Source: Roseovarius tolerans
Lineage (GTDB): Bacteria > Pseudomonadota > Alphaproteobacteria > Rhodobacterales > Rhodobacteraceae
Length of the DNA: 64,000 nt
NCBI RefSeq assembly: GCF_900109855.1
Contig: NZ_FOBO01000001.1
Span: forward strand, 287,538-351,537
Direction of reading: 5' to 3'
In this document: piece after piece, positions 1 through 8,595 of the stretch
Layout of the letters: each line of letters starts with the position of its first letter
How positions within the stretch are numbered: position 1 is the stretch's first letter
The notes under the pieces: model-generated
Seen by the model: only the letters and a program-made list of their open reading frames with translations
What the model was told of the DNA's origin: nothing
Database searches by the model: none
Position numbers and translations under genes: made by a program

Positions 1-288
1 CGGCCAGTTATACTGGATATTGGTACGGGTGGTGAAATGGCCGTAGCCCTTGTCCCACCGCTCGGCCAGATAGGCCAGCTGGCGCAGTTTCGCCGGGTCG
101 AGCGAGCCGTAAGGGATCGCCACGCGCAGCATGTAGGCGTGCAGTTGCAGGTAGAGCCCGTTCATCAGGCGCAGCGGCTTGAACTCGTCCTCGGTCAGGC
201 TTCCGTCGATCCGACGCTCGACCTGGGCGCGGAACTGTCGGTTGCGTTCTGCAATAAAAGCGGGGTCGAAGTCGTTGTATTGATACAT
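1..288 (-). CDS. cysI: Nitrite/sulfite reductase, N-terminal part (runs off the window)
   Basis: This is the N-terminal 96 residues of a ferredoxin-type nitrite/sulfite reductase hemoprotein, which reduces sulfite to sulfide with siroheme and a 4Fe-4S cluster. The reading frame starts MYQYNDFDPAFIAERN at an ATG preceded by AGGAGAAAACC, and continues with stretches typical of the family (a small-subunit-like ferrodoxin fold with LRLMNGLYLQLHAYMLRVA and HFTTRTNIQYNW-like text). The catalytic and cluster-binding part lies outside the window. It is the downstream gene of an operon with DUF2849 and the siroheme methyltransferase, the standard assimilatory sulfate cluster of Rhodobacteraceae. The assignment rests on the N-terminus and the neighbours. 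Confidence 0.85.
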   Translation of the reverse strand, partial: MYQYNDFDPAFIAERNRQFRAQVERRIDGSLTEDEFKPLRLMNGLYLQLHAYMLRVAIPYGSLDPAKLRQLAYLAERWDKGYGHFTTRTNIQYNWP

Positions 289-315
289 GGTTTTCTCCTG
301 CGCGTGTCGCGTGGG

Positions 316-627
316 TCAGGCGCGGTTCAGGCCGTCGGCCTGTTTACCGTGGAAAAGGTTCGAGGGTCCGGTGCGCCGGAAATCCTCGCGGAAATGGGTG
401 GGCTCGGGACCGTCGGGGCCGGGGCGCATATCGGCGAGATAGGCGCCGACGATTTCGTTCGCGCGAGCTTGTGCCTGCAAAAGGCGATAGTCGGCATCGG
501 CCTCGTCGGTCAGTACCTCGGCCTCTGACAGATGCCGAGTCCATTGGTCATCAGCGGTGAGGTAGACGACATCGCCCTCGATGAGGGCATTGGCGGTCAC
601 GACCTTGGGGGTAAAGTCTCGGGGCAT
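316..627 (-). CDS. DUF2849 domain protein of the sulfite reductase operon
   Basis: A small (103 aa) protein of the DUF2849 family, found between the siroheme methyltransferase and sulfite reductase genes in alphaproteobacteria. The likely start is the methionine of MPRDFTPKVVTANALIEGD, two bases after the TGA of the upstream gene. An in-frame start 30 bases further upstream would lie inside the neighbour. The protein has the family's VVYLTADDQW segment and is hydrophilic, with no membrane segment or signal peptide. Its biochemical role is unknown; the conserved position implies a part in sulfite reduction or siroheme supply. Confidence 0.85.
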   Translation of the reverse strand: MPRDFTPKVVTANALIEGDVVYLTADDQWTRHLSEAEVLTDEADADYRLLQAQARANEIVGAYLADMRPGPDGPEPTHFREDFRRTGPSNLFHGKQADGLNRA

Positions 628-628
628 G

Positions 629-1399
629 TCAGGCAAGCTCCTGTTTCGATTGGACAAGTGCCACTTCGGCGGCGCGGGGCGCGAGGCCGAGGAAGGTGAG
701 CGCGGGGCCGGTGAGATTTGCCTCGGCCAGATCGGCGGGCAGCCGCTCCAGCGTGGTGGAGAGCACGCGCTGATCGGGGCGCGAGGCGTTCTCGATCACG
801 GTGACGGGCATGGCGCGGTCGGCCCCGTGCATGATCAGGCGGCCCTGGATGAAGCGGGCGGATTTCTTGCCCATGTAGAGCGCCGCAACCTCGCCGGGCC
901 GGGCCAGCGTGCGCCAGTCGTGATCGGCAAAGCCCTTCATGTCGTGGCCGGTGAGAAAGCGCACCGCGGCGTTGCGGCCGCGTTTGGTCAGGCTTTGGCC
1001 GATGGCGGCGACCGAGGCGGAGGCGGCGGTGATGCCGGGCACGACATGCCAGTCGATGCCAGCGGCGGTGATCGCGTCGAGTTCTTCATCAAGCCGGCCG
1101 AAGACGGTGGGATCGCCACCTTTGAGACGGACGACGCGCGCGCCGGTGAGGGCCTGTGCGACGATCAGGCCGTTGATGTCATCCTGCGACATGGAGGGGC
1201 CGAAGCCTTCCTTTCCTGCGTTGAGGCGTTGCGCGTCGGGGTTGGCCAGATCGAGGATGTCGCGGGCGACCAGCCGGTCATGGATCACCACATCGGCCTG
1301 TTGCAGCGCGCGCAGGGCCTTGACGGTGAGCAGGTCGGGGTCGCCGGGGCCTGCGCCGACAAAGGCGACGGTGCCGGGGTGGAGCGTGTTGAGGGACAT
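629..1399 (-). CDS. cobA: Uroporphyrinogen-III C-methyltransferase (siroheme synthase SUMT domain)
   Basis: SAM-dependent methyltransferase that converts uroporphyrinogen III to precorrin-2, the first step from haem precursors to siroheme, the cofactor of the sulfite reductase encoded downstream. At 256 aa it is a stand-alone SUMT; the CysG dehydrogenase/chelatase half is absent. Family motifs are visible: VGAGPGDPDLLTVKAL near the N-terminus, VVRLKGGDPTVFGR near residue 95, and VVPGITAASA near residue 118. It is the first gene of the cys operon and lies divergent to the Lrp-type regulator, so the shared 146-bp intergenic region probably controls both. The symbol cysG is also used for such proteins. 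Confidence 0.93.
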   Translation of the reverse strand: MSLNTLHPGTVAFVGAGPGDPDLLTVKALRALQQADVVIHDRLVARDILDLANPDAQRLNAGKEGFGPSMSQDDINGLIVAQALTGARVVRLKGGDPTVFGRLDEELDAITAAGIDWHVVPGITAASASVAAIGQSLTKRGRNAAVRFLTGHDMKGFADHDWRTLARPGEVAALYMGKKSARFIQGRLIMHGADRAMPVTVIENASRPDQRVLSTTLERLPADLAEANLTGPALTFLGLAPRAAEVALVQSKQELA

Positions 1400-1441
1400 G
1401 GCGCGGCCTTCTGCATGCGGTTTGACTTCACCTGCAATATA

Positions 1442-1525
1442 GGAAATATTCCCGGTCGAACGCCATATGGCCGCGTTAATAAGGACATATGTTCCTGTCG
1501 TCGTGGCGGTTGGGTTGAATATTCC
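1442..1525. promoter_or_regulatory. Divergent control region with three AT-rich palindromic sites
   Basis: The cobA-Lrp intergenic region holds three related near-palindromes: GGAAATATTCC (1442-1452), GGACATATGTTCC (1483-1495) and GAATATTCC (1517-1525). Their centres are 42 and 32 bases apart, close to whole helical turns. Lrp/AsnC proteins bind such AT-cored sites cooperatively in phased arrays. I infer that they are operators through which the adjacent regulator controls itself and the cys operon. Confidence 0.45.
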
Positions 1526-1545
1526 ATCGGAAAGGGAAACTTGGA

Positions 1546-2007
1546 ATGACTGTCCGTCTCGACGATCTTGATCGGAAAATCCTCGTGCAGTTGCAGGAGG
1601 ACGGGGGGCAATCGCTGGACGATATCGCCAAGGCCGTGGGCAGTTCCAAGACGCCCGTGTGGAACCGGATCCGCAAGATGCGCGAGGGCGGGGTGATCCG
1701 ACAGCAGACCTATCTGCTGGATGCCGAGGCGCTTGGGTTTGAGGCGTGTTTCTTTGTCCTGATCCGCACGTCAGAGCATGATGCGGGCTGGCAGGGGCAG
1801 TTTCTGAATGCGCTTAATGCCCGGCCCGAGGTGATGGAGGCGCATCGGCTGGCGGGGGATATCGACTATATCCTCAAGGTGCGGGTGGCCAATGCGCGGG
1901 CCTATGACGTGTTCTATCAGGCGCTGATTTCGGAGGTGAAGGTGCATAACGTCACGGCGCTGTTGTCGATGGAAGAGATCAAATCCACGACGATACTTCC
2001 GATTTGA
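1546..2007 (+). CDS. Lrp/AsnC family transcriptional regulator
   Basis: A 153-aa feast/famine regulator. Residues 1-60 form the winged helix-turn-helix (LDRKILVQLQEDGGQSLDDI, then AVGSSKTPVWNRIRKM as the recognition region). Residues 65-145 form the RAM/AsnC ligand-binding and oligomerisation domain (VMEAHRLAGDIDYILKVRV). The ATG follows GGAAAGGGAAACTTGGA. It is divergent from the siroheme/sulfite reductase operon, an arrangement common in roseobacters, so the likely target is sulfite assimilation, with cysteine or another sulfur amino acid as possible effector (inference). It converges on tpiA with only two bases between the stop codons. Confidence 0.9.
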   Translation: MTVRLDDLDRKILVQLQEDGGQSLDDIAKAVGSSKTPVWNRIRKMREGGVIRQQTYLLDAEALGFEACFFVLIRTSEHDAGWQGQFLNALNARPEVMEAHRLAGDIDYILKVRVANARAYDVFYQALISEVKVHNVTALLSMEEIKSTTILPI

Positions 2008-2009
2008 TA

Positions 2010-2771
2010 TCAATCGGTTGTGGGGTGTTCCTCAAGTGCCGAGATGATCGGTGAGAAGTCGGCGGATTTGAGGCTCGCGCCGCCGACGAGTGCGCCGTCG
2101 ACATTTGACGTGGCGAAGAGTTCGTCGGCATTGGCGGGCTTGACCGAGCCGCCATAGAGCAGGCGGATGGCGTTGGCTTCGGGCTCGCCCAGAAGATCCT
2201 TGAGGCGAGCGCGCAGGAAATCATGCACTTCGGCGATCTGGGCGGTGCTGGGGGTGAGGCCGGTGCCGATGGCCCAGACGGGCTCGTAGGCGATGACGAT
2301 GTTGGTACCGGTTGCGCCGTCGGGCAGTGATGTGTCGAGTTGGGTGGCGATCACGTCGAGGGTTTGCGCGGCCTCGCGCTGTGCAAGGGTCTCGCCAAGG
2401 CAGATCACGGCGGTGAGGCCTACGGACCAAGCGGCAAGCGCCTTTGCGGCCACCAAATCGCTGGTTTCATTGTGATTTTCGCGGCGCTCGGAATGGCCGA
2501 GCAGGACCGCCGTGGCCCCTGCATCGGCCAGCATCGGGGCGGAGATGTCGCCAGTATGCGCGCCGGAGGGGGCGCTGTGGCAGTCCTGTCCGCCAATCAT
2601 CAGCGGGCTGTCGGCGGTGAGGGCGGCGGCCTGCACGATCAGGGTGGCAGGCGGGCAGATCAGGATGTCGACGCGAGGGTTATGATGCGCGGTGGTGAGG
2701 GTCTGCAATTCGCCGAGGCTGGCATTGGTGCCGTTCATCTTCCAATTGCCTGCGGCGAGCTTGCGTTTCAT
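2010..2771 (-). CDS. tpiA: Triosephosphate isomerase
   Basis: Glycolytic and gluconeogenic TIM-barrel enzyme interconverting dihydroxyacetone phosphate and glyceraldehyde 3-phosphate in the cytoplasm. The 253-aa length is typical. Visible motifs: AAGNWKMNG with the catalytic lysine near residue 12, LLGHSERRE with the catalytic histidine near residue 95, [11 protein letters not shown] with the catalytic glutamate near residue 165, and [11 protein letters not shown] in the phosphate-binding loop near residue 205. It stands alone on its strand, tail to tail with the Lrp gene. Confidence 0.97.
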   Translation of the reverse strand: MKRKLAAGNWKMNGTNASLGELQTLTTAHHNPRVDILICPPATLIVQAAALTADSPLMIGGQDCHSAPSGAHTGDISAPMLADAGATAVLLGHSERRENHNETSDLVAAKALAAWSVGLTAVICLGETLAQREAAQTLDVIATQLDTSLPDGATGTNIVIAYEPVWAIGTGLTPSTAQIAEVHDFLRARLKDLLGEPEANAIRLLYGGSVKPANADELFATSNVDGALVGGASLKSADFSPIISALEEHPTTD

Positions 2772-2823
2772 GCACTCATGACCCTGATTATGGTTTTTGA
2801 AACAATGGGCTGCGAGCCGAAGC

Positions 2824-3174
2824 TCACATGCCTTCGAACTTGATCGACTCGCCGCAGCCGCAGGCCTCGGTCACGTTCGGGTTGTTGAACACGAACCCGG
2901 ATTCCAGCAGCGAGGTCTGGTAGTCGATCTCGGTGCCGAAGAGGAACATCTGTGCCATCGGCGCGATCATCACACGCGCGCCGTCCTGTTCGACCACTTC
3001 GTCATGGGGGTCGACTTCGGTCACATACTCCATCGTGTATTCCATGCCCGCGCAGCCGCCCTTCTTGACGCCGATGCGCAAGCCCTGATGGCCGTCCCGG
3101 CCCATCAGTTTCGCGATCTGCGTGGCGGCGGTAGGGGTCATCGAGACCGCCTGCTTTCCGGGGATGCCAAACAT
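2824..3174 (-). CDS. HesB/IscA/ErpA-family iron-sulfur cluster carrier
   Basis: An A-type Fe-S carrier or scaffold (116 aa) that hands clusters from SUF/ISC assembly to apoproteins. The three conserved cysteines are present: one in [10 protein letters not shown] near residue 49 and two in [14 protein letters not shown] at the C-terminus. It sits directly downstream of a SufT-type DUF59 gene in the same direction (29 bases between them), consistent with a small Fe-S maturation unit split from the main suf cluster. ErpA, SufA and IscA cannot be separated from sequence alone. Confidence 0.92.
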   Translation of the reverse strand: MFGIPGKQAVSMTPTAATQIAKLMGRDGHQGLRIGVKKGGCAGMEYTMEYVTEVDPHDEVVEQDGARVMIAPMAQMFLFGTEIDYQTSLLESGFVFNNPNVTEACGCGESIKFEGM

Positions 3175-3203
3175 GAGGTTTGCCTTTCAGTCGCTTGGTT
3201 TCG

Positions 3204-3566
3204 TTACATGAAACCCAGTTCAAGCCGGGCTTCGTCGCTCATCATGTCCATGCCCCAGGGCGGCTCCCAGACGAGGTGCACATCGACTTGCTTGACGCCC
3301 GCCAGCGGCTCGATCGCCTCGGCGACCCAGCCGGGCATTTCGCCTGCGACCGGGCAGCCCGGCGCGGTCAGGGTCATGGTGACGTTGATCGCGTTTTCAC
3401 CATCAATATCAATCGTATAGATCAAGCCAAGGTCGTAGATGTTGACCGGGATCTCGGGGTCATAGACGCCACGGCACGCCTCGACCACCTGATCGTAGAG
3501 CGGGTGGTCGGTGCTGGAGGGGGCGATGAGAGGGGCCCCTTCAAGCGGCTCGGATGAATTCATCAT
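3204..3566 (-). CDS. SufT-like DUF59/MIP18 family iron-sulfur assembly protein
   Basis: A 120-aa MIP18-family (DUF59) protein that helps mature Fe-S proteins. The family core is clear: GVYDPEIPVNIYDLGLIYTI, and MTLTAPGCPVAGEMP with the conserved cysteine. The C-terminus ends in VDVHLVWEPPWGMDMMSDEARLELG, which is characteristic of SUF-associated members. Tandem ATG codons open the frame; either could be used. It precedes the HesB/IscA gene and probably shares its transcript. Confidence 0.9.
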   Translation of the reverse strand: MMNSSEPLEGAPLIAPSSTDHPLYDQVVEACRGVYDPEIPVNIYDLGLIYTIDIDGENAINVTMTLTAPGCPVAGEMPGWVAEAIEPLAGVKQVDVHLVWEPPWGMDMMSDEARLELGFM

Positions 3567-3650
3567 GATCGTGTCCTGCGGTTATCCTGAGCAAACATAT
3601 AAGTTTTATAAACCCTCACGTCCAGAGGGGCGGTTGCATGCGACCCGGGC

Positions 3651-5069
3651 CTAGCCGTCAGATTTTCCAGCCGACTTGCGGCGGCGGACCGGGGCGGGAC
3701 GCACCCGCGCCTCGATCATGTCATAGAGCGCGCCGGTGATGTTCTTGCCGGTGGAGCCCTCGATGCCCTCGAAGCCGGGGGAGGAATTCACTTCCAGCAC
3801 CTTGGGTCCGGTTTCGGAGCGCAGGAGATCGACGCCCGCCATGTTGAGGTCGAACACCCGCGCTGCGCGAATGGCCGTGTCGCGTTCTGCCTTGGTGATG
3901 CGCACCGATTTGGCTGAGCCGCCGCGATGCAGGTTGGAGCGGAAATCACCCTCGGCGCCGGTGCGTTTCATCGAGGCCACGACTTTGCCGCCGATCACGA
4001 GGCAACGGATATCCTCGCCCGCCGCTTCCTTGACGAAATCCTGTACGAGGAAATTGGCCTTGAGACCGCGAAAGGCGTCGATCACCGATTCGGCGGCCTT
4101 CTTGGTTTCGGCCAGCACCACGCCCTTGCCTTGTGTCGATTCGAGCAGTTTGACGATCAGAGGCGCCGTGCCGACGAGGCCCATGAGGTTGGCGGTGTCC
4201 TTGGGGGAGGCGGCGAAGGCGGTGTTGGGCATGCCCACTTGCGCGCGCGCCATCAGCTGATGGGCGTAAAGCTTGTCGCGGCTGGCGATGATGCCCGCCG
4301 AGGTGTTGACGCTGTAGGTGCCGATGGTTTCGAACTGGCGAATGACGGCGGCCCCGTAGGCGGTGACCGAGGCCCCGATGCGCGGCACCACCGCGTCATA
4401 GCGCGGCAGGCGTTTGCCGTCGTAATGCACTTCCGGTGCCAGTGCGTTGATCGCCATGTAGCAGCGCGTGGTGTCGATCACCTCGACGGTGTGGCCGCGG
4501 GATTCGCCTTCCTCGACAAGGCGGCGGGTGGAGTAGTTGTTCTCGCGGCTGAGCACGGCAATGCGGAGCGCGCGTTTGGGCTGTGCGGCGCGCATCTTCG
4601 AGGTGTGATAGACGTCATAGCTGAGTTCGGGCTGCAGGAAGCGGTCGGTGGCGACGATGGAGATGTGATCCTTGAGCGCCTGCCGCCCGAGCAGCATGCG
4701 CGAGGCCATGGTCGAGCGGTTGGTGAGGGTGATCTCGATCGGCCAGCTGTCGCCGTTCACCGACAAGGTGCTCTGGATGACGTAGCGCAATTCGCGCTCG
4801 CCATTCGAGGAGGCCACCTCGCGCCGGTCGAGAATGGTGGCGGAGCAGGGGATGATCAGATCGTCGCGGCCCGGAATCGGGTGTACGGTGAAACGCACCT
4901 TGGGTTTCGCGGACGGCCCGAAGGTTTCGATGTCGAAGGCATGCAGTGCTGAAGTGCGCGCGCCGGTATCGACCTTGGCCTTCAATGCGGGCACGCCCAG
5001 ATCGGGGAGCGAAATCCATTCCTCCCAGCCGAATTGGAGGGGCTGGGGCGTGTCTGGCGTATCGCTCAT
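3651..5069 (-). CDS. rimK: RimB-RimK fusion: retropepsin-like zinc protease domain plus ATP-grasp glutamate ligase
   Basis: A 472-aa two-domain protein. Residues 10-150 match the RimK-linked ATP-dependent zinc protease (RimB) family, with the aspartic-protease-like [12 protein letters not shown] motif near residue 33. Residues 165-455 are a RimK-type ATP-grasp ligase ([36 protein letters not shown], and [20 protein letters not shown] with metal-binding residues). RimK adds glutamates to the C-terminus of ribosomal protein S6, and RimB removes them. Having both on one chain suggests that addition and removal are coupled. Divergent from tgt. Confidence 0.88.
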   Translation of the reverse strand: MSDTPDTPQPLQFGWEEWISLPDLGVPALKAKVDTGARTSALHAFDIETFGPSAKPKVRFTVHPIPGRDDLIIPCSATILDRREVASSNGERELRYVIQSTLSVNGDSWPIEITLTNRSTMASRMLLGRQALKDHISIVATDRFLQPELSYDVYHTSKMRAAQPKRALRIAVLSRENNYSTRRLVEEGESRGHTVEVIDTTRCYMAINALAPEVHYDGKRLPRYDAVVPRIGASVTAYGAAVIRQFETIGTYSVNTSAGIIASRDKLYAHQLMARAQVGMPNTAFAASPKDTANLMGLVGTAPLIVKLLESTQGKGVVLAETKKAAESVIDAFRGLKANFLVQDFVKEAAGEDIRCLVIGGKVVASMKRTGAEGDFRSNLHRGGSAKSVRITKAERDTAIRAARVFDLNMAGVDLLRSETGPKVLEVNSSPGFEGIEGSTGKNITGALYDMIEARVRPAPVRRRKSAGKSDG

Positions 5070-5136
5070 GGGCTATGGCTCCTTGTCATGGGCGCGGATT
5101 CGTCGGATATGACCTGTCTCGCGCTATGGGGCCAAG

Positions 5137-6267
5137 ATGACAGCATTATTCAACTATAAACTCAAGGGAACTGACGGATTGGCGCGCACGGGTGTGATTT
5201 CCACACCGCGCGGCGAGATCCGCACGCCGGCCTTCATGCCGGTGGGCACGGCGGCGACGGTGAAGGCGATGATGCCCGAGAGCGTGGCCGCCACCGGCGC
5301 GGATATCCTTCTGGGCAACACCTATCACCTGATGCTGCGGCCCGGGGCGGAGCGGGTGGCGAACCTGGGCGGTCTGCACCGGTTCATGAACTGGGAGAAG
5401 CCGATCCTGACGGATTCGGGCGGCTTTCAGGTGATGAGCCTTGCCGGGCTGCGCAAGCTGACCGAGGCGGGGGTGACGTTTCGCAGTCATATCGACGGAT
5501 CAAAACATGAGTTGACGCCGGAGCGGTCGATGGAAATCCAGCGGCTGCTGGGGTCGGATATCGTGATGTGTTTCGACGAATGCCCGGCGCTGCCTGCGAG
5601 TGACACGGCTGTGGCCGATAGCATGCAGCTCAGCATGCGGTGGGCGGCGCGCTCGAAAGAGGCGTTCGGGGATCGGCCTGGCCATGCGCTTTTCGGGATC
5701 ATGCAGGGCGGGGTCACGCCCGAGTTGCGCGAGGAAAGTGCCGCCGCGCTTTCCGGGATCGGGTTTGATGGCTATGCGGTCGGTGGTCTGGCCGTGGGCG
5801 AGGGGCAAGCGGCGATGTTCGGCGTGCTGGATTACGCGCCGGGGTTTTTGCCCGAGGACAAGCCGCGCTACCTGATGGGGGTGGGCAAGCCCGACGATAT
5901 CGTGGGGGCCGTGAAGCGCGGCATCGACATGATGGATTGCGTGCTGCCATCGCGCTCGGGGCGCACCGGGCAGGCATGGACGCGACGTGGGCAGGTCAAC
6001 ATCAAGAACGCCCGGCATCAGGATGATCCCAGGCCGCTCGATGAGGCCTGTGGCTGCCCGGCCTGTCGCAATTACAGCCGCGCCTATCTGCATCATGTGT
6101 TCCGCAGTCAGGAGATGATCTCGGGCATGCTGCTGACCTGGCACAACCTGCATTATTACCAGGAGATCATGGCGGGCATGCGCGCGGCGATTTCTGAGTG
6201 GCGGTTCGCGGCGTGGGAAACGGCGTTTCATGCGCTGCGGGCGGAGGGCGATATCGAGCCGTTGTGA
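5137..6267 (+). CDS. tgt: Queuine tRNA-ribosyltransferase (tRNA-guanine transglycosylase)
   Basis: Exchanges guanine 34 for the queuosine precursor base in tRNAs with GUN anticodons. At 376 aa it is full length. The catalytic aspartate lies in [13 protein letters not shown] near residue 90, followed by [11 protein letters not shown] near residue 145, the GIMQGG loop near residue 188, GGLAVGE near 217, and the zinc site [16 protein letters not shown] near residue 305. The ATG lies 67 bases from the divergent rimK start. It converges on pth with an 18-base gap. Confidence 0.96.
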   Translation: MTALFNYKLKGTDGLARTGVISTPRGEIRTPAFMPVGTAATVKAMMPESVAATGADILLGNTYHLMLRPGAERVANLGGLHRFMNWEKPILTDSGGFQVMSLAGLRKLTEAGVTFRSHIDGSKHELTPERSMEIQRLLGSDIVMCFDECPALPASDTAVADSMQLSMRWAARSKEAFGDRPGHALFGIMQGGVTPELREESAAALSGIGFDGYAVGGLAVGEGQAAMFGVLDYAPGFLPEDKPRYLMGVGKPDDIVGAVKRGIDMMDCVLPSRSGRTGQAWTRRGQVNIKNARHQDDPRPLDEACGCPACRNYSRAYLHHVFRSQEMISGMLLTWHNLHYYQEIMAGMRAAISEWRFAAWETAFHALRAEGDIEPL

Positions 6268-6285
6268 CAGGCGGGGTCGCGCGGC

Positions 6286-6966
6286 CTAGAGAAACCTGTC
6301 CGCGAGTTTCTGCAACGCGCTGCGGGTGTCTTCGGGGGCTTCTTGGGGCGGCTCCGGGTCCGGCACCGGCTTGGTCTTGCGCTCGGGCTTGGGGCGGGGC
6401 GGGGTCATGCGCTGCGCGACCGCGTTCTGAAACCGGTCGGGCTTGCCCTGTGCCAGCCACGGCGCGCCATCGGCAATGCCGCGCATCATGTCGTCGAGCC
6501 AGTCCTGATCGGCCTTGGCGAAATCCTGCAACACATAGCCCGCCACCCGGTCCTTGTGTCCCGGATGCCCGATGCCGAGCCGCACGCGGGCATACTCGGC
6601 GCCGATATGGGCATGGATCGAGCGCAATCCGTTATGGCCCGCGTGCCCGCCGCCGGTCTTGACGCGCAGCTTGCCGGGGGCAAGGTCCAACTCATCGTGA
6701 AAGACGGTCACGTCGCCGGGCGTCAGCTTGTAGAACCGCATCGCCTCGCCCACCGACTGGCCACTGAGATTCATGAAGGTGCCGGGCTTGAGCAGGATTA
6801 CCTTCTCGCCCTCGAGCACGCCCTCGGTGACATGGCCCTGAAACTTGGCCCGCCACGGGCCGAACCCGTGATCCCCGGCGATCCGGTCGACGGCCATGAA
6901 GCCGATATTGTGGCGATTGCCCGCATATTTCGCCCCCGGATTGCCGAGGCCCACAAAGAGCTGCAT
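6286..6966 (-). CDS. pth: Peptidyl-tRNA hydrolase
   Basis: Releases tRNA from drop-off peptidyl-tRNA. The start chosen is the methionine of [20 protein letters not shown]; a start seven codons upstream lacks family support. The catalytic histidine is in NRHNIGF near residue 20, followed by [28 protein letters not shown] and [14 protein letters not shown] 226-aa protein, it carries about 40 extra basic, proline-rich residues at the C-terminus ([20 protein letters not shown]), a common alphaproteobacterial extension. Confidence 0.96.
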   Translation of the reverse strand: MQLFVGLGNPGAKYAGNRHNIGFMAVDRIAGDHGFGPWRAKFQGHVTEGVLEGEKVILLKPGTFMNLSGQSVGEAMRFYKLTPGDVTVFHDELDLAPGKLRVKTGGGHAGHNGLRSIHAHIGAEYARVRLGIGHPGHKDRVAGYVLQDFAKADQDWLDDMMRGIADGAPWLAQGKPDRFQNAVAQRMTPPRPKPERKTKPVPDPEPPQEAPEDTRSALQKLADRFL

Positions 6967-7041
6967 TGCCCATTTCTCCCGCGTCACTCTAGGATGGTCT
7001 AGGGCCTTGGCCTGACGGAATCAACCAAGCGGCGGGGCGGC

Positions 7042-7722
7042 ATGGCAGAGTATGAGATCGATGACCTGACGCTCGATGTGCCCGACAGCCTGATCAATGA
7101 CCGGATCGCGGCAAAACTGGCCTCGGGCAAATACGAGGGACAGGAGGCCGCCGCCGCCCGCATGCGCCTGCGCGAAGGCCAGCGGGTGCTGGAACTGGGC
7201 GCGGGGATCGGCTATATCGCGGCGCTTTGCGCGCGGGTGGCGGGACCGGCCAATGTCACCACGGTCGAGGCCAACCCGGTGATGCTGCCGGTGATCCGCG
7301 CCAATCTCGACCGCAACGGGGCGGAGGCTGTGACGCTGCTGCATGGCGCGGTGACGGGGCGGGCGGGCGACGCGGGGGCCATCGCCTTTGACGGGGCGCG
7401 CACATTCTGGGCCGGACATATCGCCGATGAGGACAGCGCCCCGGAGCGGGTGGTCGAGGTGCCGAGGCTTGCGCTCGATGCCTTGCTGGACACGGTGCGC
7501 CCGCATCTGGTGATCATGGATATAGAAGGGGCCGAGGAACATCTATTCGATGCGCCCTGGCCGGATCATGTTCATTCGGTGATGATGGAACTGCATCCGG
7601 GGCGTTATCCCGACACCGTGATCCAGCGGATCGTGGATTGCATGTCGGCCTCGGGGCTGACCTATGATCCGGGGCCCTCGCGCGGGCGTATCCTGTGCTT
7701 TCGCCGGGTGCGCGGGCGATAA
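7042..7722 (+). CDS. FkbM family SAM-dependent methyltransferase
   Basis: A 226-aa class I methyltransferase. The SAM-binding motif I is VLELGAGIGYIAALCAR near residue 53, motif II TTVEANPV near residue 80, and an acidic post-motif LVIMDIEGAEEHLF near residue 160, all typical of FkbM-fold O-methyltransferases. Substrate unknown. It lies alone between pth and rplY, which in many relatives are closer together, so it may be a later insertion. A strong hairpin terminator follows its stop codon directly. Confidence 0.8.
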   Translation: MAEYEIDDLTLDVPDSLINDRIAAKLASGKYEGQEAAAARMRLREGQRVLELGAGIGYIAALCARVAGPANVTTVEANPVMLPVIRANLDRNGAEAVTLLHGAVTGRAGDAGAIAFDGARTFWAGHIADEDSAPERVVEVPRLALDALLDTVRPHLVIMDIEGAEEHLFDAPWPDHVHSVMMELHPGRYPDTVIQRIVDCMSASGLTYDPGPSRGRILCFRRVRGR

Positions 7723-7763
7723 ACGAAAAACGCGGCCGCCGTTTCCGGGGCCGCGTCGTTTCG
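7722..7763. terminator. Bidirectional hairpin terminator between FkbM and rplY
   Basis: An inverted repeat with core CGCGGCC / GGCCGCG is flanked by ACGAAA on the left and TTTCGT on the right. It sits between the convergent FkbM and rplY genes. The A-rich left flank and T-rich right flank allow it to serve both strands. Confidence 0.75.
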
Positions 7764-7783
7764 TGTCGCGATGAGGTGGCGGA

Positions 7784-8434
7784 TTACTCCTCCGCGGCGA
7801 CCTCTTCAGCTTCGACCTCGTCGACCTGATCTTCATCCTCGTCATCCTCCTGGCTGCGCAGCGCAGAGGGGGCGGAGATGTTGCAGATCACGAAGTCGCG
7901 GTCGATCGTCGGCTTGGTGCCCGCGGGCAGGTCAACCATGGAAATCGTCAGCGTGTCGCCGATGTTTTCCATCTTGGTCAGATCGACGGTGATCTTTTCG
8001 GGGATGTCGCCCGCCGTCACCACAAGTTCGATCTCGGGGCGCACCAAGGTCAGAACGCCGCCCTTGCGGAGTGCCGCGCATTCTTCCTCGCCCTCGAATT
8101 CGACATGGATGAAGAGGTTGATCTTGGTGGTCCGGCGCAGGCGCATGAAATCGACATGCGTCGGCAGGTCCTTGACAATATCGCGCTGCACGTCGCGGCA
8201 GATCACGCGCACATCCTCGTGACCATCGACCTTGAGGTTGAAGAGCGTGGACTTGAAGCGTCCCGCCTTCAGGCGCTTGATCAGCGCGTTATAGGGCAGT
8301 TGGATTGCCAGCGGCTCTTTGTCGCCACCGAACACGATACCCGGAACCAGATGCGCACGGCGCACCGCACGAGCGGCGCCCTTGCCCGTCCCCGTGCGTT
8401 CCTGGGCGTGAAGATCAGGAATTTCTCCAGCCAT
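7784..8434 (-). CDS. rplY: 50S ribosomal protein L25/general stress protein Ctc
   Basis: A 5S rRNA-binding ribosomal protein of the long Ctc type (216 aa). It begins with [20 protein letters not shown] and has the L25 RNA-binding domain in residues 1-95. The C-terminal beta domain (residues 100-190) is followed by a very acidic tail ending in [11 protein letters not shown]. The transcript from the lldD side would pass a 29-bp hairpin first. The acidic tail is common in alphaproteobacterial L25. Confidence 0.95.
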   Translation of the reverse strand: MAGEIPDLHAQERTGTGKGAARAVRRAHLVPGIVFGGDKEPLAIQLPYNALIKRLKAGRFKSTLFNLKVDGHEDVRVICRDVQRDIVKDLPTHVDFMRLRRTTKINLFIHVEFEGEEECAALRKGGVLTLVRPEIELVVTAGDIPEKITVDLTKMENIGDTLTISMVDLPAGTKPTIDRDFVICNISAPSALRSQEDDEDEDQVDEVEAEEVAAEE

Positions 8435-8456
8435 TTTGAATTCTCCATAGGTTAGA

Positions 8457-8485
8457 GCGGGGCTCCTCCAAGGCTGTAGCCCCGC
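8457..8485 (-). other. Hairpin between lldD and rplY
   Basis: Perfect 8-bp arms GCGGGGCT / AGCCCCGC enclose a 13-base loop. It lies 111 bases after the lldD stop and 23 bases before the rplY start. No T-run follows on the minus strand, so it could be a weak terminator for lldD or a structured rplY leader. The sequence does not decide between them. Confidence 0.4.
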
Positions 8486-8595
8486 GTGAAATTGCGCCTA
8501 TAGAGCACGCTGGCTTGCTTGAAAAGGGCCAAACGGCATGGCCTGCGGCTTCTTTTTGGCAAAAATACTCAAATTCCGGCACTGGCCACGGGGCG

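Noticed and set aside
581..1549. Long open frame opposite the siroheme methyltransferase
   Set aside because: It is the antisense shadow of a clear SUMT gene in GC-rich DNA and has no protein-family pattern.
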